64,000 nucleotides of DNA from Xanthomonas arboricola (GTDB taxonomy: Bacteria; Pseudomonadota; Gammaproteobacteria; Xanthomonadales; Xanthomonadaceae). Both the position numbers and the translations under genes were made by a program. Where the stretch lies: assembly GCF_002940665.1 (NCBI RefSeq), contig NZ_MIGY01000001.1, positions 992,001 through 1,056,000 of the forward strand, given 5' to 3'. The notes below the pieces were generated by a model. That model searched no databases. It saw only the letters and a program-made list of their open reading frames with translations, and was not told where the DNA came from. The stretch's first letter is position 1. The number at the start of each line of letters is the position of its first letter. Positions 46,863 to 59,720 of the stretch are shown here, one piece after another.

Positions 46863-48164
46863 ATGTTCGGCTATTACTTCAATCTTGCCTTACGCAGCTT
46901 CCGCCGCAACAAGGTACTCACCGCGCTGATGGTGCTGGCCATCGCGCTCGGCATCGGCGCCAGCATGACCACGCTGACGGTGTTCTATGTGCTGTCCGGC
47001 GATCCGATCCCGCAGAAGAGCGACCGCTTGTTTAGCGTCCTGGTGGATCCATACCCCAAGGCCGGATACCAGCCGGGAGAAGAGCCTGGCGACCAGGTCA
47101 CTCGCTTCGATGCCGAAGCGCTGCTGCGTGAAAAGCGTGCAAAACGCCAGGCGCTGATGACCGGCGGAAGAGTGGCGATCGAGCCCAGCAAGAATGGCAT
47201 GACCGCCTTCAAATCCGAAGTACGCTTCACGTCGGCAGATTTCTTCCCGATGTTCGAAACGCCTTTCCTGTATGGCCAAGGCTGGTCGGCCAGTAGTGAC
47301 GAGGCGCACGAACGCGTTGCGGTGATCACCCAGGAACTCAACGACAAGCTGTTCGACGGCAGCAATAGCGTTGGCCGCGACCTGCGCATGGACAAGAACA
47401 CCTTCCGCATCGTTGGCGTTCTTGCTCACTGGAAAGCCAATCCGCGCTTTTACGATCTCAGCGATAGCTACGGCTCGAACGAACAGGCGTATCTGCCGTT
47501 TTCCGTGGCGATAGATCTGAAAATGGACCATTACGGCGGCACGAATTGCTACGGCAAGAGCGCCAGCAGTGATCAAACCGCGCTCAATGCGCCCTGCACC
47601 TGGATGCAGTACTGGGTGGAGCTCGATAGCCCAGCGCAGGCTGGCGACTACAAAGCCTACCTGGATAACTACTCCGATCAGCAGCGCGCTGCAGGGCGTT
47701 TCGAACGTCCGAACAATACGCGTCTGCGTAACGTGATGGAGTGGCTGGACTACAAGGAAGTGGTTCCTGGCGACGTTCGCCTGCAGCTGTGGCTGGCGAT
47801 GGGCTTCCTGCTGGTGTGCCTGCTCAATACCGTGGGTCTGTTGCTCGCCAAGTTCCTGCGCCGCAGTGGAGAGATCGGTGTGCGTCGTGCCCTGGGCGCC
47901 TCACGCGGTGCCATCTTTGCGCAGTGCCTGGTCGAAGCCGGAACCGTCGGACTTGCCGGCGGCATTGCAGGGCTTGGGCTGGCATGGTTGGGCTTGTGGG
48001 TGGTGCGCCAACAACCTGTCGACTACGCCAAGCTTGCGCATCTGGATCCAAAGATGCTGTTGCTCACCTTCGCACTGGCGCTGGTTGCCAGTCTATTGGC
48101 CGGCTTGCTGCCGTCCTGGCGCGCCATCCAGGTCGCGCCCGCACTGCAGCTCAAAGCATCCTGA
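46863..48164 (+). CDS. FtsX-type permease 1 of the exporter
   Basis: This 433-residue permease has one N-terminal span (LTALMVLAIALGIGASMTTL), a large periplasmic domain of about 260 residues, and three C-terminal spans with the GEIGVRRALGASRGAIFAQ coupling segment that contacts the ATPase. It begins 12 bases after the ATPase gene. It pairs with the second permease to make the heterodimeric membrane part of a MacB-like transporter. Confidence 0.9.
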   Translation: MFGYYFNLALRSFRRNKVLTALMVLAIALGIGASMTTLTVFYVLSGDPIPQKSDRLFSVLVDPYPKAGYQPGEEPGDQVTRFDAEALLREKRAKRQALMTGGRVAIEPSKNGMTAFKSEVRFTSADFFPMFETPFLYGQGWSASSDEAHERVAVITQELNDKLFDGSNSVGRDLRMDKNTFRIVGVLAHWKANPRFYDLSDSYGSNEQAYLPFSVAIDLKMDHYGGTNCYGKSASSDQTALNAPCTWMQYWVELDSPAQAGDYKAYLDNYSDQQRAAGRFERPNNTRLRNVMEWLDYKEVVPGDVRLQLWLAMGFLLVCLLNTVGLLLAKFLRRSGEIGVRRALGASRGAIFAQCLVEAGTVGLAGGIAGLGLAWLGLWVVRQQPVDYAKLAHLDPKMLLLTFALALVASLLAGLLPSWRAIQVAPALQLKAS

Positions 48165-48218
48165 CTCCCACACCCGCCGCGCTGCGGCGGGCACGGCCTC
48201 TTATCGAAGGTACCGCCC

Positions 48219-49451
48219 ATGGACATCCGCCCCATCATTTCCACGTTGCGCCGTCACAAGACCGCAGCCGCATTGATCGTGCTCGAGATCGCACTGGCCT
48301 GCGCGATCATCTGCAATGCCATGTTTCTGATCGGCAACCGCATTGAAACGCTGCAACAGTCCAGTGGCATCGCTGAGTCGGAACTGGTCAGCGTCCAACT
48401 GGGGGGCATCGGTACCCAGGTCAATGCGCAAGCACGTACGCGCGAGGACCTGGCTGCGCTGCGAAGCCTGCCCGGTGTCCGTGGCGCGATCGTCATCAAC
48501 CAGGTGCCCTTCGTCCATTACTCATGGAATAGCGGCATCTCCCTGACCAGGGAGCAGGAGCGCCAGACGCTCAATGCCGCACAATTCATGTCGGGCGAAA
48601 GCACCGTGGGCACGCTTGGCCTGCAACTGGTAGCCGGCAGGGATTTCGCTGCAAGCGAATTCATTGATATGGAGCAAGCGAACAACGACAGATTTCTCGA
48701 CAGCCGAGGGATCTCGGTGATCATCGCGCAGCCCATGGCCGACAAGCTGTTCCCGAACCGCAATGCGTTGGGCAAGACAATTTACGCGGGTGAAACGGCA
48801 TTACACATCATCGGCATCGTGCAGACACTGGCACGCCCGAACAACAACAATTTCAATGGCGTCAATCAAAGCAACTACTCGATGTTGCTGCCCATACGCA
48901 TCGATTACACCTCAGGCCAGTACATCATCCGTGTCACCGACCAAGCGCGTCGCGCAGAGGTGTTGCAGTCCGCAGTCGCCGCATTGATGAAGTTGGACAA
49001 CGGCCGACTGGTGCTGAAGCAGCAGACCTACAGCGAGATCCGCGACGAATACTTCCAGAACGACCGGGCGATGGTCTGGTTACTTGGTGCAGTCTGTATC
49101 GCGCTGCTGATCGTCACCGCGCTGGGCATCGTTGGCCTCGCCAGCTTCTGGGTGCAGCAACGCACCAAACAGATCGGCATTCGTCGCGCCCTGGGCGCAA
49201 CGCGCGGCCAGATCCTGCGCTACTTCCAGATCGAGAATTTTCTGCTGGCCTCGGTCGGCATCGTGCTCGGCATGTTGCTGGCGTACTCGATCAATGTCTG
49301 GTTGATGGCCCGCTACGAGTTGCCGCGCCTGCCGGTGCTGTATCTGCCGATCGGCGCACTGCTGCTCTGGGCGCTGGGCCAGATCGCCGTGTACTGGCCC
49401 GCACGGCGCGCCGCGCTGGTACCACCGGCGGTGGCCACGCGCAGCGCGTGA
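48219..49451 (+). CDS. FtsX-type permease 2 of the exporter
   Basis: The 410-residue permease has the same topology as its upstream neighbour: one N-terminal span, a periplasmic domain and three C-terminal spans, with KQIGIRRALGATRGQILRYF as the coupling helix. Between the two permease genes lies a hairpin CCCGCCGC-GCT-GCGGCGGG (48173-48191) that may adjust their ratio. Just after the stop, TGCTGCACGTC (49458-49468) and GACGTGCAGCA (49490-49500) form 11-base inverted arms. Confidence 0.9.
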   Translation: MDIRPIISTLRRHKTAAALIVLEIALACAIICNAMFLIGNRIETLQQSSGIAESELVSVQLGGIGTQVNAQARTREDLAALRSLPGVRGAIVINQVPFVHYSWNSGISLTREQERQTLNAAQFMSGESTVGTLGLQLVAGRDFAASEFIDMEQANNDRFLDSRGISVIIAQPMADKLFPNRNALGKTIYAGETALHIIGIVQTLARPNNNNFNGVNQSNYSMLLPIRIDYTSGQYIIRVTDQARRAEVLQSAVAALMKLDNGRLVLKQQTYSEIRDEYFQNDRAMVWLLGAVCIALLIVTALGIVGLASFWVQQRTKQIGIRRALGATRGQILRYFQIENFLLASVGIVLGMLLAYSINVWLMARYELPRLPVLYLPIGALLLWALGQIAVYWPARRAALVPPAVATRSA

Positions 49452-49854
49452 TGCGCATGCTGCACGTCAGCGGTCGCTGTCGACCCGCCGACGTGCAGCA
49501 CACAGCGATGTTGCGCAGATCCTGCACGATCGCAGCACGCTGAAATTAACGAGGACATCGGTCGTTTGTGAAACGCTGATTGCGCCACGATCGCCTTAAC
49601 CAAGGCGCCTGCGGCGCGGATTCCTGGCCGCCTGATATCTGGCGCTGCGCCCGGACCTGCGCTTGAGGTCGGCATCGACGCAACCTGCTGCCAACCTCAT
49701 TGCACTGCTCGGACGATCCCCACATTGCCGGAATCTGCCCCGTCTGGCAGGAGATTGTCAGGCGCATGCACTCTCCTTTGCCGGCACAGTTCCGCCACGC
49801 GTCGAATCCTGTTCTGATAGTCGTTCCCTCCCGCGCCTTCCACCGAGCAATGCG
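49452..49854. other. Gap between exporter and regulator genes
   Basis: These 403 bases have no credible gene. The inverted arms at 49458-49500 may end or protect the exporter transcript. The regulator must have its promoter further right or be reached by read-through. I saw no GG-N10-GC element and no TGTCCGC copies here. Confidence 0.3.
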
Positions 49855-51194
<1,340 letters not shown>

Positions 51195-51198
<4 letters not shown>

Positions 51199-52559
51199 TC
51201 CCCGACATGTGGCAACGCTCCTTCACGTTCTCGCTGTTTTTGCGGCTGTTGCCGGTGCTGGCGCTGGCCGCCGCGCTGCCCTGGTTCATGGCGTACTGGA
51301 TGGACCGCGGCTGGCAAGTGGCCGCAGTGTCGGTGGTGGTGGTGCTGTCGGCGATGTGGTTCAGCCTCAGCCGCGCCACCGCGCCGATGCGCTCGCTGTT
51401 CCGCGCCCTGGCCGGCACCACCAGCAGCTACCGCGATGGCGAATACAACTTCGGCGTGTACTGGCGCGGTAGCGACGAACTGGCGCAACTGGTGCAGGCG
51501 CATGCGGAACTGGGCGAGGTGCTGCGCGCGCAACGGCGCAACCTGGTGCAGCGCGAACTGATGCTCGACACCATGCTGCAGAACACTCCAGTGGCGATGC
51601 TGCTGGTGGTGGCCGGTGGCGATGGCGTGCGCCGCATCAGTTTCTCCAACAACGCCGCACGCAAGCTGTTGTACGACGGCCGCAAGCTCGAAGGCCAGCA
51701 CCTGGACGACCTGCTCGCGCGCATGCCCGGCGAACTGCGCGATGCGCTGGCGCGCGGCGGCGATTGCCTGTTTGCGGTCCGCGAGGACGGCGATGACGAA
51801 GACGACGAGCAGATCTATCACCTGTCACGCCGCAGTTTCCATCTCAACGGACGCGGTCACGAGTTGCTGCTGATTCGCACCCTGACTACCGAACTGCGGC
51901 GCCAGGAAGTGCAGACCTGGAAAAAGGTCATCCGCGTGATCAGCCATGAATTGAACAACTCGCTCGCGCCGATCGCGTCGCTGGCGCACTCCGGCGCCGA
52001 GTTGCTGCGTCGCGAACGCACCGACCGGCTCGGCACGGTGTTCGAGACCATCGAAGAACGCGCACGTCATCTGGAAGGCTTCATCCGCGGCTACGCCCGC
52101 TTTGCCAAGTTGCCGCAGCCGCAGTTGCAGACCATCGAATGGGCACCGTTCCTGGAGCGTTTGCGGCAGCAGATTCCGTTTCAGCTGCAGGGCGCACTGA
52201 GCGATGTCTCCAGCCGCATCGATGCCGCGCAGATCGAGCAGGCGCTGCTCAACCTGCTCAAGAACGCGCACGAAGCCTGCAGCGAAGCGCAGCCGCCCAA
52301 CAGCGAGGTCGCCGTGCGCGTCACGCGCGTGCCGCAATGGCTGCGGATCGAAGTGCTGGACCGCGGCAACGGCATGAACGAGGCCGTGCTGCATAACGCG
52401 CTGATGCCGTTCTACTCGACCAAGCGCAACGGCACCGGGCTCGGGCTTGCGCTCACCCGCGAGATCGCCGAAGCGCACGGCGGGCGCATCTCGCTGCATA
52501 ACCGCGAGCACGGCGGGTTGTGCGTCACTTTGCTGCTGCCGGCTGCGGCGGCCGGCTAG
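51195..52559 (+). CDS. NtrY-like membrane histidine kinase
   Basis: The 454-residue kinase has two N-terminal spans (about 10-33 and 43-57) with almost no periplasmic loop. A PAS-like region follows at about 125-225, then the phospho-His251 in VISHELNNSLAPIASL and an ATPase domain with LNLLKNAHEA and GTGLGLALTREIAEAHGG. The HELNNSLAPI form is typical of NtrY relatives. The short sensor loop suggests that it senses within the membrane or through the exporter, as BceS-like kinases do. The start overlaps the regulator stop; ATG 51207 is an alternative. Confidence 0.9.
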
Positions 52560-52754
52560 CTCGCAAGCCCCTGGCGCGCGTTTCTCGGCCATTCCTATCG
52601 CGATACCGCTGGCATGCGATCCACCCTCGAACCGACCGGGACGATCGCCAGCACCACTGAATTGCCACGCGTCGCCAGGCTGCCCAGGCCATTGCCTCGA
52701 CCAGCATGCCAGCGTGGCCGGCATCGTCTCGCGATCATTCGCCGATCGCAGCGC

Positions 52755-53726
52755 TCAATCGCTGCGGATCGTCCCACGCTCGTCGATCCGCGGTTGTTTC
52801 AACGCACCGCAGGTATCGTCGTCACCGCTGGTGCGGGTGGCGGCGATGGCGCCGTAATAACCGGCTCCCACGGTATTGTCGACGAACTGCCCGCCTTGCG
52901 AAGGACATTCGCCATCGGGCTTGATCCAGTCGGAAAATGCCGCGTACTTGCCGGTCTTGACGAAATGATTGGTCGCCACGTAGGTGTTGTCGGAGGCATC
53001 CCGGGTGCGCACGGCATCGCCGTTGACGTCGGTGAAGGTATTGCCTTCGATGCGGTTGCCGGACGAGTGGTGCGCCAGGTAGATCGCGTGCACGAAACCC
53101 GAGGTCCTGGTGTCGTTCTCGATCGACACGAAGCGATTGTGTTCGATGCGGTTGTCGCGCGAGTTCTGCAAGCGGATCGCCGCGAACGAGTACGCCGCTT
53201 CGCTGCTGCTGCCATGAATCCCACCAATCCGCTCGAAGGTCATGTTGCGGATGATGTTGCCGCTATTGCCGTCCGCGCTGCGCTTGCTGCTGCCCAGGTC
53301 CATCGCCATCCAGTAATTGCTGACCTTCAACCCGGCGAAGGTCAGCCGGGTGGCAGCATTGCCGCCGCCCTTCAGCATGAACCAGGTCGCGCCACCGCGT
53401 CCGTCAAACCACGGAGGCGCGGCAGCATCGGGCGCAGCGATGAAGCGAATGGCTGCCCCGTTGGTGAATGTCCATTGCACCGACTGCCGCAGATACGTGC
53501 CTGCGGCGATCACCACGTCCACCGCACCGCTGGGCCGCTGCTCCAACAGCCGTTGCTGGGCGGCCGCCAGACTCCGCAATGCGGTCGTTGCGCTGGTACC
53601 TGCCGCCGCATCGTTGCCATCGGGCGCCAGATATAGCCGGTAGGTTTGCGCATGGGCCGCAGCTGGCAGCACTGCCGCCGATAGCAGCAGCCATGTCACC
53701 AGCAACGCGCAACGTGGCGTTCGCAT
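52755..53726 (-). CDS. Secreted right-handed beta-helix protein
   Basis: This 323-residue protein has a signal peptide (MRTPRCALLVTWLLLSAAVL). YLAPDGNDAAAGTSATTALR is a start typical of parallel beta-helix proteins, and repeating coils follow, such as NRIEHNRFVSIEND and NRIEGNTFTDVNGDA. Such folds are used by polysaccharide lyases and binding proteins. I do not see a known lyase catalytic set, so the function is unassigned. It lies 109 bases upstream of nothing on its strand except the gap after glmU, so it may be the second gene of a glmU transcript. Confidence 0.8.
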   Translation of the reverse strand: MRTPRCALLVTWLLLSAAVLPAAAHAQTYRLYLAPDGNDAAAGTSATTALRSLAAAQQRLLEQRPSGAVDVVIAAGTYLRQSVQWTFTNGAAIRFIAAPDAAAPPWFDGRGGATWFMLKGGGNAATRLTFAGLKVSNYWMAMDLGSSKRSADGNSGNIIRNMTFERIGGIHGSSSEAAYSFAAIRLQNSRDNRIEHNRFVSIENDTRTSGFVHAIYLAHHSSGNRIEGNTFTDVNGDAVRTRDASDNTYVATNHFVKTGKYAAFSDWIKPDGECPSQGGQFVDNTVGAGYYGAIAATRTSGDDDTCGALKQPRIDERGTIRSD

Positions 53727-53835
53727 CGTGCACCTCCTGACCCATCGTGACGGGCGTAGCCTATGCATGGCATCGCTTTACAGCAGCTGTGCGCGCTGCA
53801 GCGACGTGCAGCCAGGCCGCACGCCTGTAGACACA

Positions 53836-55200
53836 CTACTTCTTGACCGGGCGTTCCCAGCCTTCGACCACGGTCTGACGCGCACGCGTGACGCTGAGTT
53901 GCCCGGCAGGCGCATCGCGGGTGATCACCGAGCCCGCGCCGATGATGGCCATGGCGCCGATCTCGATCGGTGCCACCAGTGCGCTGTTGGAACCGACGAA
54001 GGCGCCATCGCCGATGGTGGTCTGCGACTTGTTTACCCCATCGTAGTTGCAGGTGATGGTGCCGGCGCCGATGTTGACCTTGCTGCCGATCACCGCATCG
54101 CCCAGGTAGGTCAGATGGTTGGCCTTGCTGCCTACGCCCATCGTGACCTTCTTGGTCTCGACGAAGTTGCCGATATACACGCCATCGGCCAGCACGGTGC
54201 CAGGACGCAGCCGCGCGAACGGGCCAATCTGCACCGCCCCTTCGGTCGCCACGCCGTCCAGATCGCAATGGGCGCGGACCTGCGTGCCGGCACCGAGCGT
54301 CACATCGCGCAAGCGCACGAAAGGACCGATCACCACGCCATCGCCCAGCGTCACCTCGCCTTCCAGGATCACGTCGATATCCAGCTGCACGTCGCTGCCC
54401 ACCGTCACGGTGCCGCGCTGCTCCACGCGCGCCGGATCGGCCATGCGCACGCCCTGCAGGCAGAGCGCACGGGCGGCCCGCAGCTGCCAGGCGCGTTCCA
54501 GCTGCGCCAGTTGCCAGGGGTCGTTGGCGCCTTCCACATCCTGCGCGTCGGCCACATGCACCATGTCGGCCGGGGTGAAATCGGCGGCGGCGCTGGCAAA
54601 TACGTCGGTGAGATAGAACTCGCCCTGCGCATTTTCGTTGGACAGACCGGCCAGCCAGCGGCGTAGCGCGGTGGACTCGGCAGTGAGGATGCCGGTGTTG
54701 ATGGTGCGGATGCGGCGCTGCTCGTCGTTGGCATCCTTCTGCTCGACGATCGCGGCGACCTTGCCTTCGGCATCGCGCAGGATGCGGCCGTAACCGGTGG
54801 GATCGGGCACATCGGCCACCAGCACCGCCATGCGCCCGGGGGCATGCAGCAGCTGCAGCAGGTCCCGGGACTGGATCAGCGGCACATCGCCGTACAGCAC
54901 CAGCACGGTGGCCGCATCCGGAATCGCATCCATCGCCTGCTGCACCGCATGCCCGGTGCCCAGTTGCCGACGCTGCTCGGCCCAGTGCAGATCGCCCTGC
55001 GCGGCAAACGCCGCCTGCACCTGCGCGCCACCGTGCCCGTGCACCATATGGATCGCCGCCGGTTGCAGCTGCCGCGCCGTGGCGATCACATGTGCCAGCA
55101 TCGGCTGGCCCGCCAGCGGCTGCAGCACCTTGGGCAGGGACGAGCGCATGCGCTTGCCCTCGCCCGCGGCCAGGATCACGACGTGCAGGGGCAGGGTCAT
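53836..55200 (-). CDS. glmU: Bifunctional GlmU (UDP-GlcNAc synthesis)
   Basis: The 454-residue enzyme has an N-terminal uridylyltransferase domain ([18 protein letters not shown], then [10 protein letters not shown]) and a C-terminal left-handed beta-helix acetyltransferase with [20 protein letters not shown]. It acetylates glucosamine-1-phosphate and adds UMP to make UDP-GlcNAc for peptidoglycan and lipid A. ATG 55200 gives the conserved [13 protein letters not shown] start. It is on the same strand as glmS and the atp operon but separated from glmS by the exporter block. Confidence 0.96.
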   Translation of the reverse strand: MTLPLHVVILAAGEGKRMRSSLPKVLQPLAGQPMLAHVIATARQLQPAAIHMVHGHGGAQVQAAFAAQGDLHWAEQRRQLGTGHAVQQAMDAIPDAATVLVLYGDVPLIQSRDLLQLLHAPGRMAVLVADVPDPTGYGRILRDAEGKVAAIVEQKDANDEQRRIRTINTGILTAESTALRRWLAGLSNENAQGEFYLTDVFASAAADFTPADMVHVADAQDVEGANDPWQLAQLERAWQLRAARALCLQGVRMADPARVEQRGTVTVGSDVQLDIDVILEGEVTLGDGVVIGPFVRLRDVTLGAGTQVRAHCDLDGVATEGAVQIGPFARLRPGTVLADGVYIGNFVETKKVTMGVGSKANHLTYLGDAVIGSKVNIGAGTITCNYDGVNKSQTTIGDGAFVGSNSALVAPIEIGAMAIIGAGSVITRDAPAGQLSVTRARQTVVEGWERPVKK

Positions 55201-55345
55201 CGAAGCGTTCCAGAACGTGGGAGTACCAAATTCTAGTCGCTGTCCCGGCAGTGCGTCGTGTCCTGCCTGCAGCATGCGCGGCGATGACACTTTTCAAGCG
55301 CCGCTGCCGTTAGCATGAGCGCCCTTCCACGATGACCCGGCCTGC

Positions 55346-55729
55346 ATGAGTCTGTTCCGCCAAGGCAGCCAATTCATGATCATTGGTGCCCTGCAGCTGG
55401 CGGTGGATTGCGGCATCTTCATCGCCGCCACCGCGGCCGGCATGCCGGCGGTCCCTGCCAACCTGCTCGGGCGGATCAGTGGTGCGGTGCTGGGCTTCTG
55501 GCTCAACGGCCGCTACACCTTTGCCCAGGCAGGCGGCGCACGTCTGGGCTGGCCGCGTTTTCGCCGCTTTGCGCTGATGTGGCTGGCGCTGACACTCGTC
55601 AGCACCTGGCTGTTGTCGGCAACGGTGGATCTGGTCGGCCTGCGTCAGGCCTGGCTGGCCAAACCGCTGGTGGAAGGCGGCCTGGCGATCGTGTCGTTTT
55701 TCCTGGGCCGGCACGTGGTGTATCGCTGA
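55346..55729 (+). CDS. GtrA-like membrane protein
   Basis: This 127-residue protein has four hydrophobic spans and the GtrA pattern FMIIGALQLAVDCGIFI, then NLLGRISGAVLGFWLNGRYTF. GtrA proteins help to flip or present lipid-linked sugars for modification of surface polysaccharides. There is no glycosyltransferase partner next door. The gene is divergent from glmU and faces the chorismate mutase gene. Confidence 0.82.
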   Translation: MSLFRQGSQFMIIGALQLAVDCGIFIAATAAGMPAVPANLLGRISGAVLGFWLNGRYTFAQAGGARLGWPRFRRFALMWLALTLVSTWLLSATVDLVGLRQAWLAKPLVEGGLAIVSFFLGRHVVYR

Positions 55730-55771
55730 GCGAACGCGCCTAATCCCATGCAGTGTTGGACCTGGCGCGCA

Positions 55772-56341
55772 TCAGTGGCAGAAATCGCCCAGGCTGCGCA
55801 CCAGTGCGGCGCGATGCAGCGCGTCCAGCTGCCATTGCGCGGCGTAACGGGCGGCGGCACGCGCGGTGTGGGTCGGGCATTGCGGCGCTGCACGTGCCGG
55901 CGCGACATCGGCCAGCGCGTCGAGCAGTTCGCCCTGCAGTTGATCCAGACGCGTGCGCAGGCTCGCCAGATCCGGACGCGCGGTGTCCGGCGCGCGCCCG
56001 CGTTCGTGCCAGGGGTTCAACAACGCGTACTGCACCGCCTTGTTGGCCTCGATCTGCGCGGCGAAAAAGCGCGCCGCGTCGTCGGCATCCAGCCCATGCG
56101 CAGGCGCCTGCTCGCGCACGCTCTGCAGCACCGCCGCCTCGCGGGTCTGGTCCAGTACCGGCTTGCCGCTGTCCCACTTGCTCAGCGCCACCGCATCGCC
56201 GATCGCGTTGCGCTGCACGATGCGATCCAGCAACGCATCCAGCGACGACTGGCTGCGTACCGGTGGCGCACATCCCAGCATCGCCAGGGCCAGCAGGCCG
56301 CTCAGCGCGTAACCACGAAAGCCATCGATCGGGCGGGTCAT
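55772..56341 (-). CDS. Exported chorismate mutase (AroQ-gamma)
   Basis: The 189-residue protein has an export signal (about 1-30, LSGLLALAMLGCAPP) and an all-helical AroQ-type core with the active-site run RNAIGDAVALSKW and ARFFAAQIEANKAVQ. It converts chorismate to prephenate outside the cytoplasm. Secreted AroQ-gamma enzymes are known from Xanthomonas oryzae and other plant-associated bacteria, where they influence virulence. MLGC resembles a weak lipobox, so a lipoprotein form is possible. It follows the atp operon terminator on the same strand. Confidence 0.85.
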   Translation of the reverse strand: MTRPIDGFRGYALSGLLALAMLGCAPPVRSQSSLDALLDRIVQRNAIGDAVALSKWDSGKPVLDQTREAAVLQSVREQAPAHGLDADDAARFFAAQIEANKAVQYALLNPWHERGRAPDTARPDLASLRTRLDQLQGELLDALADVAPARAAPQCPTHTARAAARYAAQWQLDALHRAALVRSLGDFCH

Positions 56342-56466
56342 GGGCGTTCCTCATGCATGCGTGAGATGCCGCACCGCCTGCAGCCGGCGGCACAGCGTAA
56401 GGCATGCAGTGTGCCTGCTGCGCCCCGGCCTGGAAGCAGCGCCACGCATGCGCAGCTCCAGAAACG

Positions 56467-56493
56467 AAAACGCCGACACGAGGTCGGCGTTTT
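56467..56493 (-). terminator. ATP operon terminator
   Basis: AAAACGCCGAC (56467-56477) pairs with GTCGGCGTTTT (56483-56493), and on the minus strand the stem ends in TTTTCGTTTC. It lies about 75 bases after atpC. Confidence 0.85.
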
Positions 56494-56569
56494 CACTCCA
56501 CACCTGCGTGCGGCAGGTAGCCGGTCTCGCGTTTGCGTGCGCGACCAGCAGGGGCTCAGGCCCTCGTGC

Positions 56570-56992
56570 TCAATGCTTGAGATTGCGACGCAAGCGTTCC
56601 AGTGCCTGCAGCTGCACGGTCGCCTCGGCCAGCCGACGCTGCGCATCGGCTACATCCACCGTGTCGCCACGGTTGGCCAGCAGACGCTCGGCCTCTTCCT
56701 TGACCTTGCGCACGGCGGCTTCGTCGATGTCCTGCGCACGTACTGCGGTGTCGACCAGGACGGTCACCACCTGCGGCTGCACTTCCAGGATGCCGCCGGA
56801 AATGGCGAAGTCCAGTTGTTCGCCGCTGGCAGTGGTGACCACCACCTTGCCCGGCTTCAGGCGCGTGATCAGCGGTGCGTGCTTGGGCGCAATGCCCAGC
56901 TCACCCAGCTCGCCGGTGGCCACGACCAGCGTCGCCTCACCGTGGAAGATTTCCTTCTCGGCGCTGACGATGTCGCAACGGATAGTGCTCAT
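56570..56992 (-). CDS. atpC: ATP synthase F1 epsilon subunit
   Basis: The 140-residue subunit starts [20 protein letters not shown], with the N-terminal beta-sandwich ([19 protein letters not shown]) and the C-terminal two-helix part ending [10 protein letters not shown] that can inhibit ATP hydrolysis. ATG 56992 is chosen; the longer open frame to 57067 is a translation of the intergenic repeat. It is the last gene of the operon. Confidence 0.95.
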   Translation of the reverse strand: MSTIRCDIVSAEKEIFHGEATLVVATGELGELGIAPKHAPLITRLKPGKVVVTTASGEQLDFAISGGILEVQPQVVTVLVDTAVRAQDIDEAAVRKVKEEAERLLANRGDTVDVADAQRRLAEATVQLQALERLRRNLKH

Positions 56993-57010
56993 GGTGCCTC
57001 GCGTTGTGAG

Positions 57011-57131
57011 GCGGGGATTGGGGATTTGGGATTCGGGATTGGCAACCGCAGCTTTCACTGTGTCCACTCACCTCGTTTCCGCACCCAATTACCGCCGTAC
57101 CAAATCCCGAATCCCGAATGCCAAATCCCGG
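57011..57131. repeat. Inverted GGGGATTGG/CCAATCCC repeat, atpD-atpC junction
   Basis: GGGGATTGGGGATTTGGGAT (57013 onward) faces ACCAAATCCCGAATCCCGAA (from about 57099), separated by about 55 bases. The repeat fills the 142-base gap between atpD and atpC. Confidence 0.65.
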
Positions 57132-57134
57132 CGC

Positions 57135-58663
<1,529 letters not shown>

Positions 58664-59527
58664 CTATACGGCGGCCGCGCCGCTGACGATTTCCGAAATT
58701 TCCTGGGTGATCGCCGCCTGACGCGCCTTGTTGTAGACCAGTTGCAAGGTGCCGATCATCTTGTTGGCGTTGTCGCTGGCGGCCTTCATCGCCACCATGC
58801 GCGCGGCATGTTCGGAAGCCACGTTTTCCAGCACGGCCTGGTACACCAGCGACTCGATGTAACGCGTCATCACGTGCTCCAGCACGGTCGCGGCATCGGG
58901 TTCGTACAGGTAATCCCAATCGTGATGCGCCACCTTGTGCTCGGCGGCCGGCAGCGGCAGCAGCTGATCGAAGCTGGCCTTCTGCGTCATCGTGTTCACG
59001 AAGCGGTTGTAGACCAGATATACGCGGTCCACCTTGCCCTCGACGAACGCATCCAGCATCACCTTGATGACACCGATCAACTGCTCGATGTGCGGACTGT
59101 CGCCCAGATGGGTGACGCTACCGACCATGTTGACCTTGATGCGACGGAAGAACGCCGAGGCCTTCTGGCCGATGGTCACCACGTCGATCTCGGCGCCCTT
59201 GTCCTGCCACGGGCGCACTTCGCCCAGCATCTTGCGGAACAGGTTGTTGTTCAGACCGCCGGCCAGGCCGCGGTCGGAAGAGATCACGATGTAACCGACC
59301 CGCTTGACCTGCTCACGCTCGACCAGGAACGGATGCTGGTAGTCGGTGCTGGCTTGCGCCAGATGCCCGATCACCTGCTTCATCGCCTGCGCGTACGGAC
59401 GCGAGGTCTTCATACGGTCCTGCGCCTTGCGGATCTTGGAGGCCGAGACCATTTCGAGCGCGCGCGTCACCTTGCGGGTGTTCTGCACGCTCTTGATCTT
59501 GGTTTTGATTTCGCGTCCGCCTGCCAT
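58664..59527 (-). CDS. atpG: ATP synthase F1 gamma subunit
   Basis: The 287-residue central-stalk subunit starts [20 protein letters not shown] and ends in the long C-terminal helix ([19 protein letters not shown]) that rotates inside the alpha3beta3 ring. [16 protein letters not shown] is the conserved core segment. The length is normal. It is separated from atpA by 193 bases that hold a hairpin and a repeat. Confidence 0.96.
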   Translation of the reverse strand: MAGGREIKTKIKSVQNTRKVTRALEMVSASKIRKAQDRMKTSRPYAQAMKQVIGHLAQASTDYQHPFLVEREQVKRVGYIVISSDRGLAGGLNNNLFRKMLGEVRPWQDKGAEIDVVTIGQKASAFFRRIKVNMVGSVTHLGDSPHIEQLIGVIKVMLDAFVEGKVDRVYLVYNRFVNTMTQKASFDQLLPLPAAEHKVAHHDWDYLYEPDAATVLEHVMTRYIESLVYQAVLENVASEHAARMVAMKAASDNANKMIGTLQLVYNKARQAAITQEISEIVSGAAAV

Positions 59528-59543
59528 ACTCGCTCGCTTCGAT

Positions 59544-59715
59544 GGTGGGATTCGAGATGGGTGATTCGGGATTGGCCGAAGCCGCCGACGTCACCTCACC
59601 TACAAACCCTGAGTACCTGAATCTTGAGATCCGAAGTGGTGATCCTGAGCGTTCAAGCCCTCAGATCACCACTCCTACGAATCCCGAATGCCCAATCCCG
59701 AATCCCGAATCCCGG
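59544..59715. repeat. Repeat and hairpin, atpA-atpG junction
   Basis: GGTGATTCGGGATTGG (59560-59575) faces CCCAATCCCGAATCCC from about 59691. Inside lies a separate stem, GTGGTGATCCTGAG (59636-59649) with CTCAGATCACCAC (59660-59672), 13 pairs with one bulge. The 193-base gap has no gene. Confidence 0.65.
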
Positions 59716-59720
59716 CGCTG

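Noticed and set aside
49452-49854. Second sigma-54 promoter before the regulator gene
   Set aside because: GGCACAGTTCCGCC has GG and GC only nine bases apart, not ten, so the helical phase is wrong.
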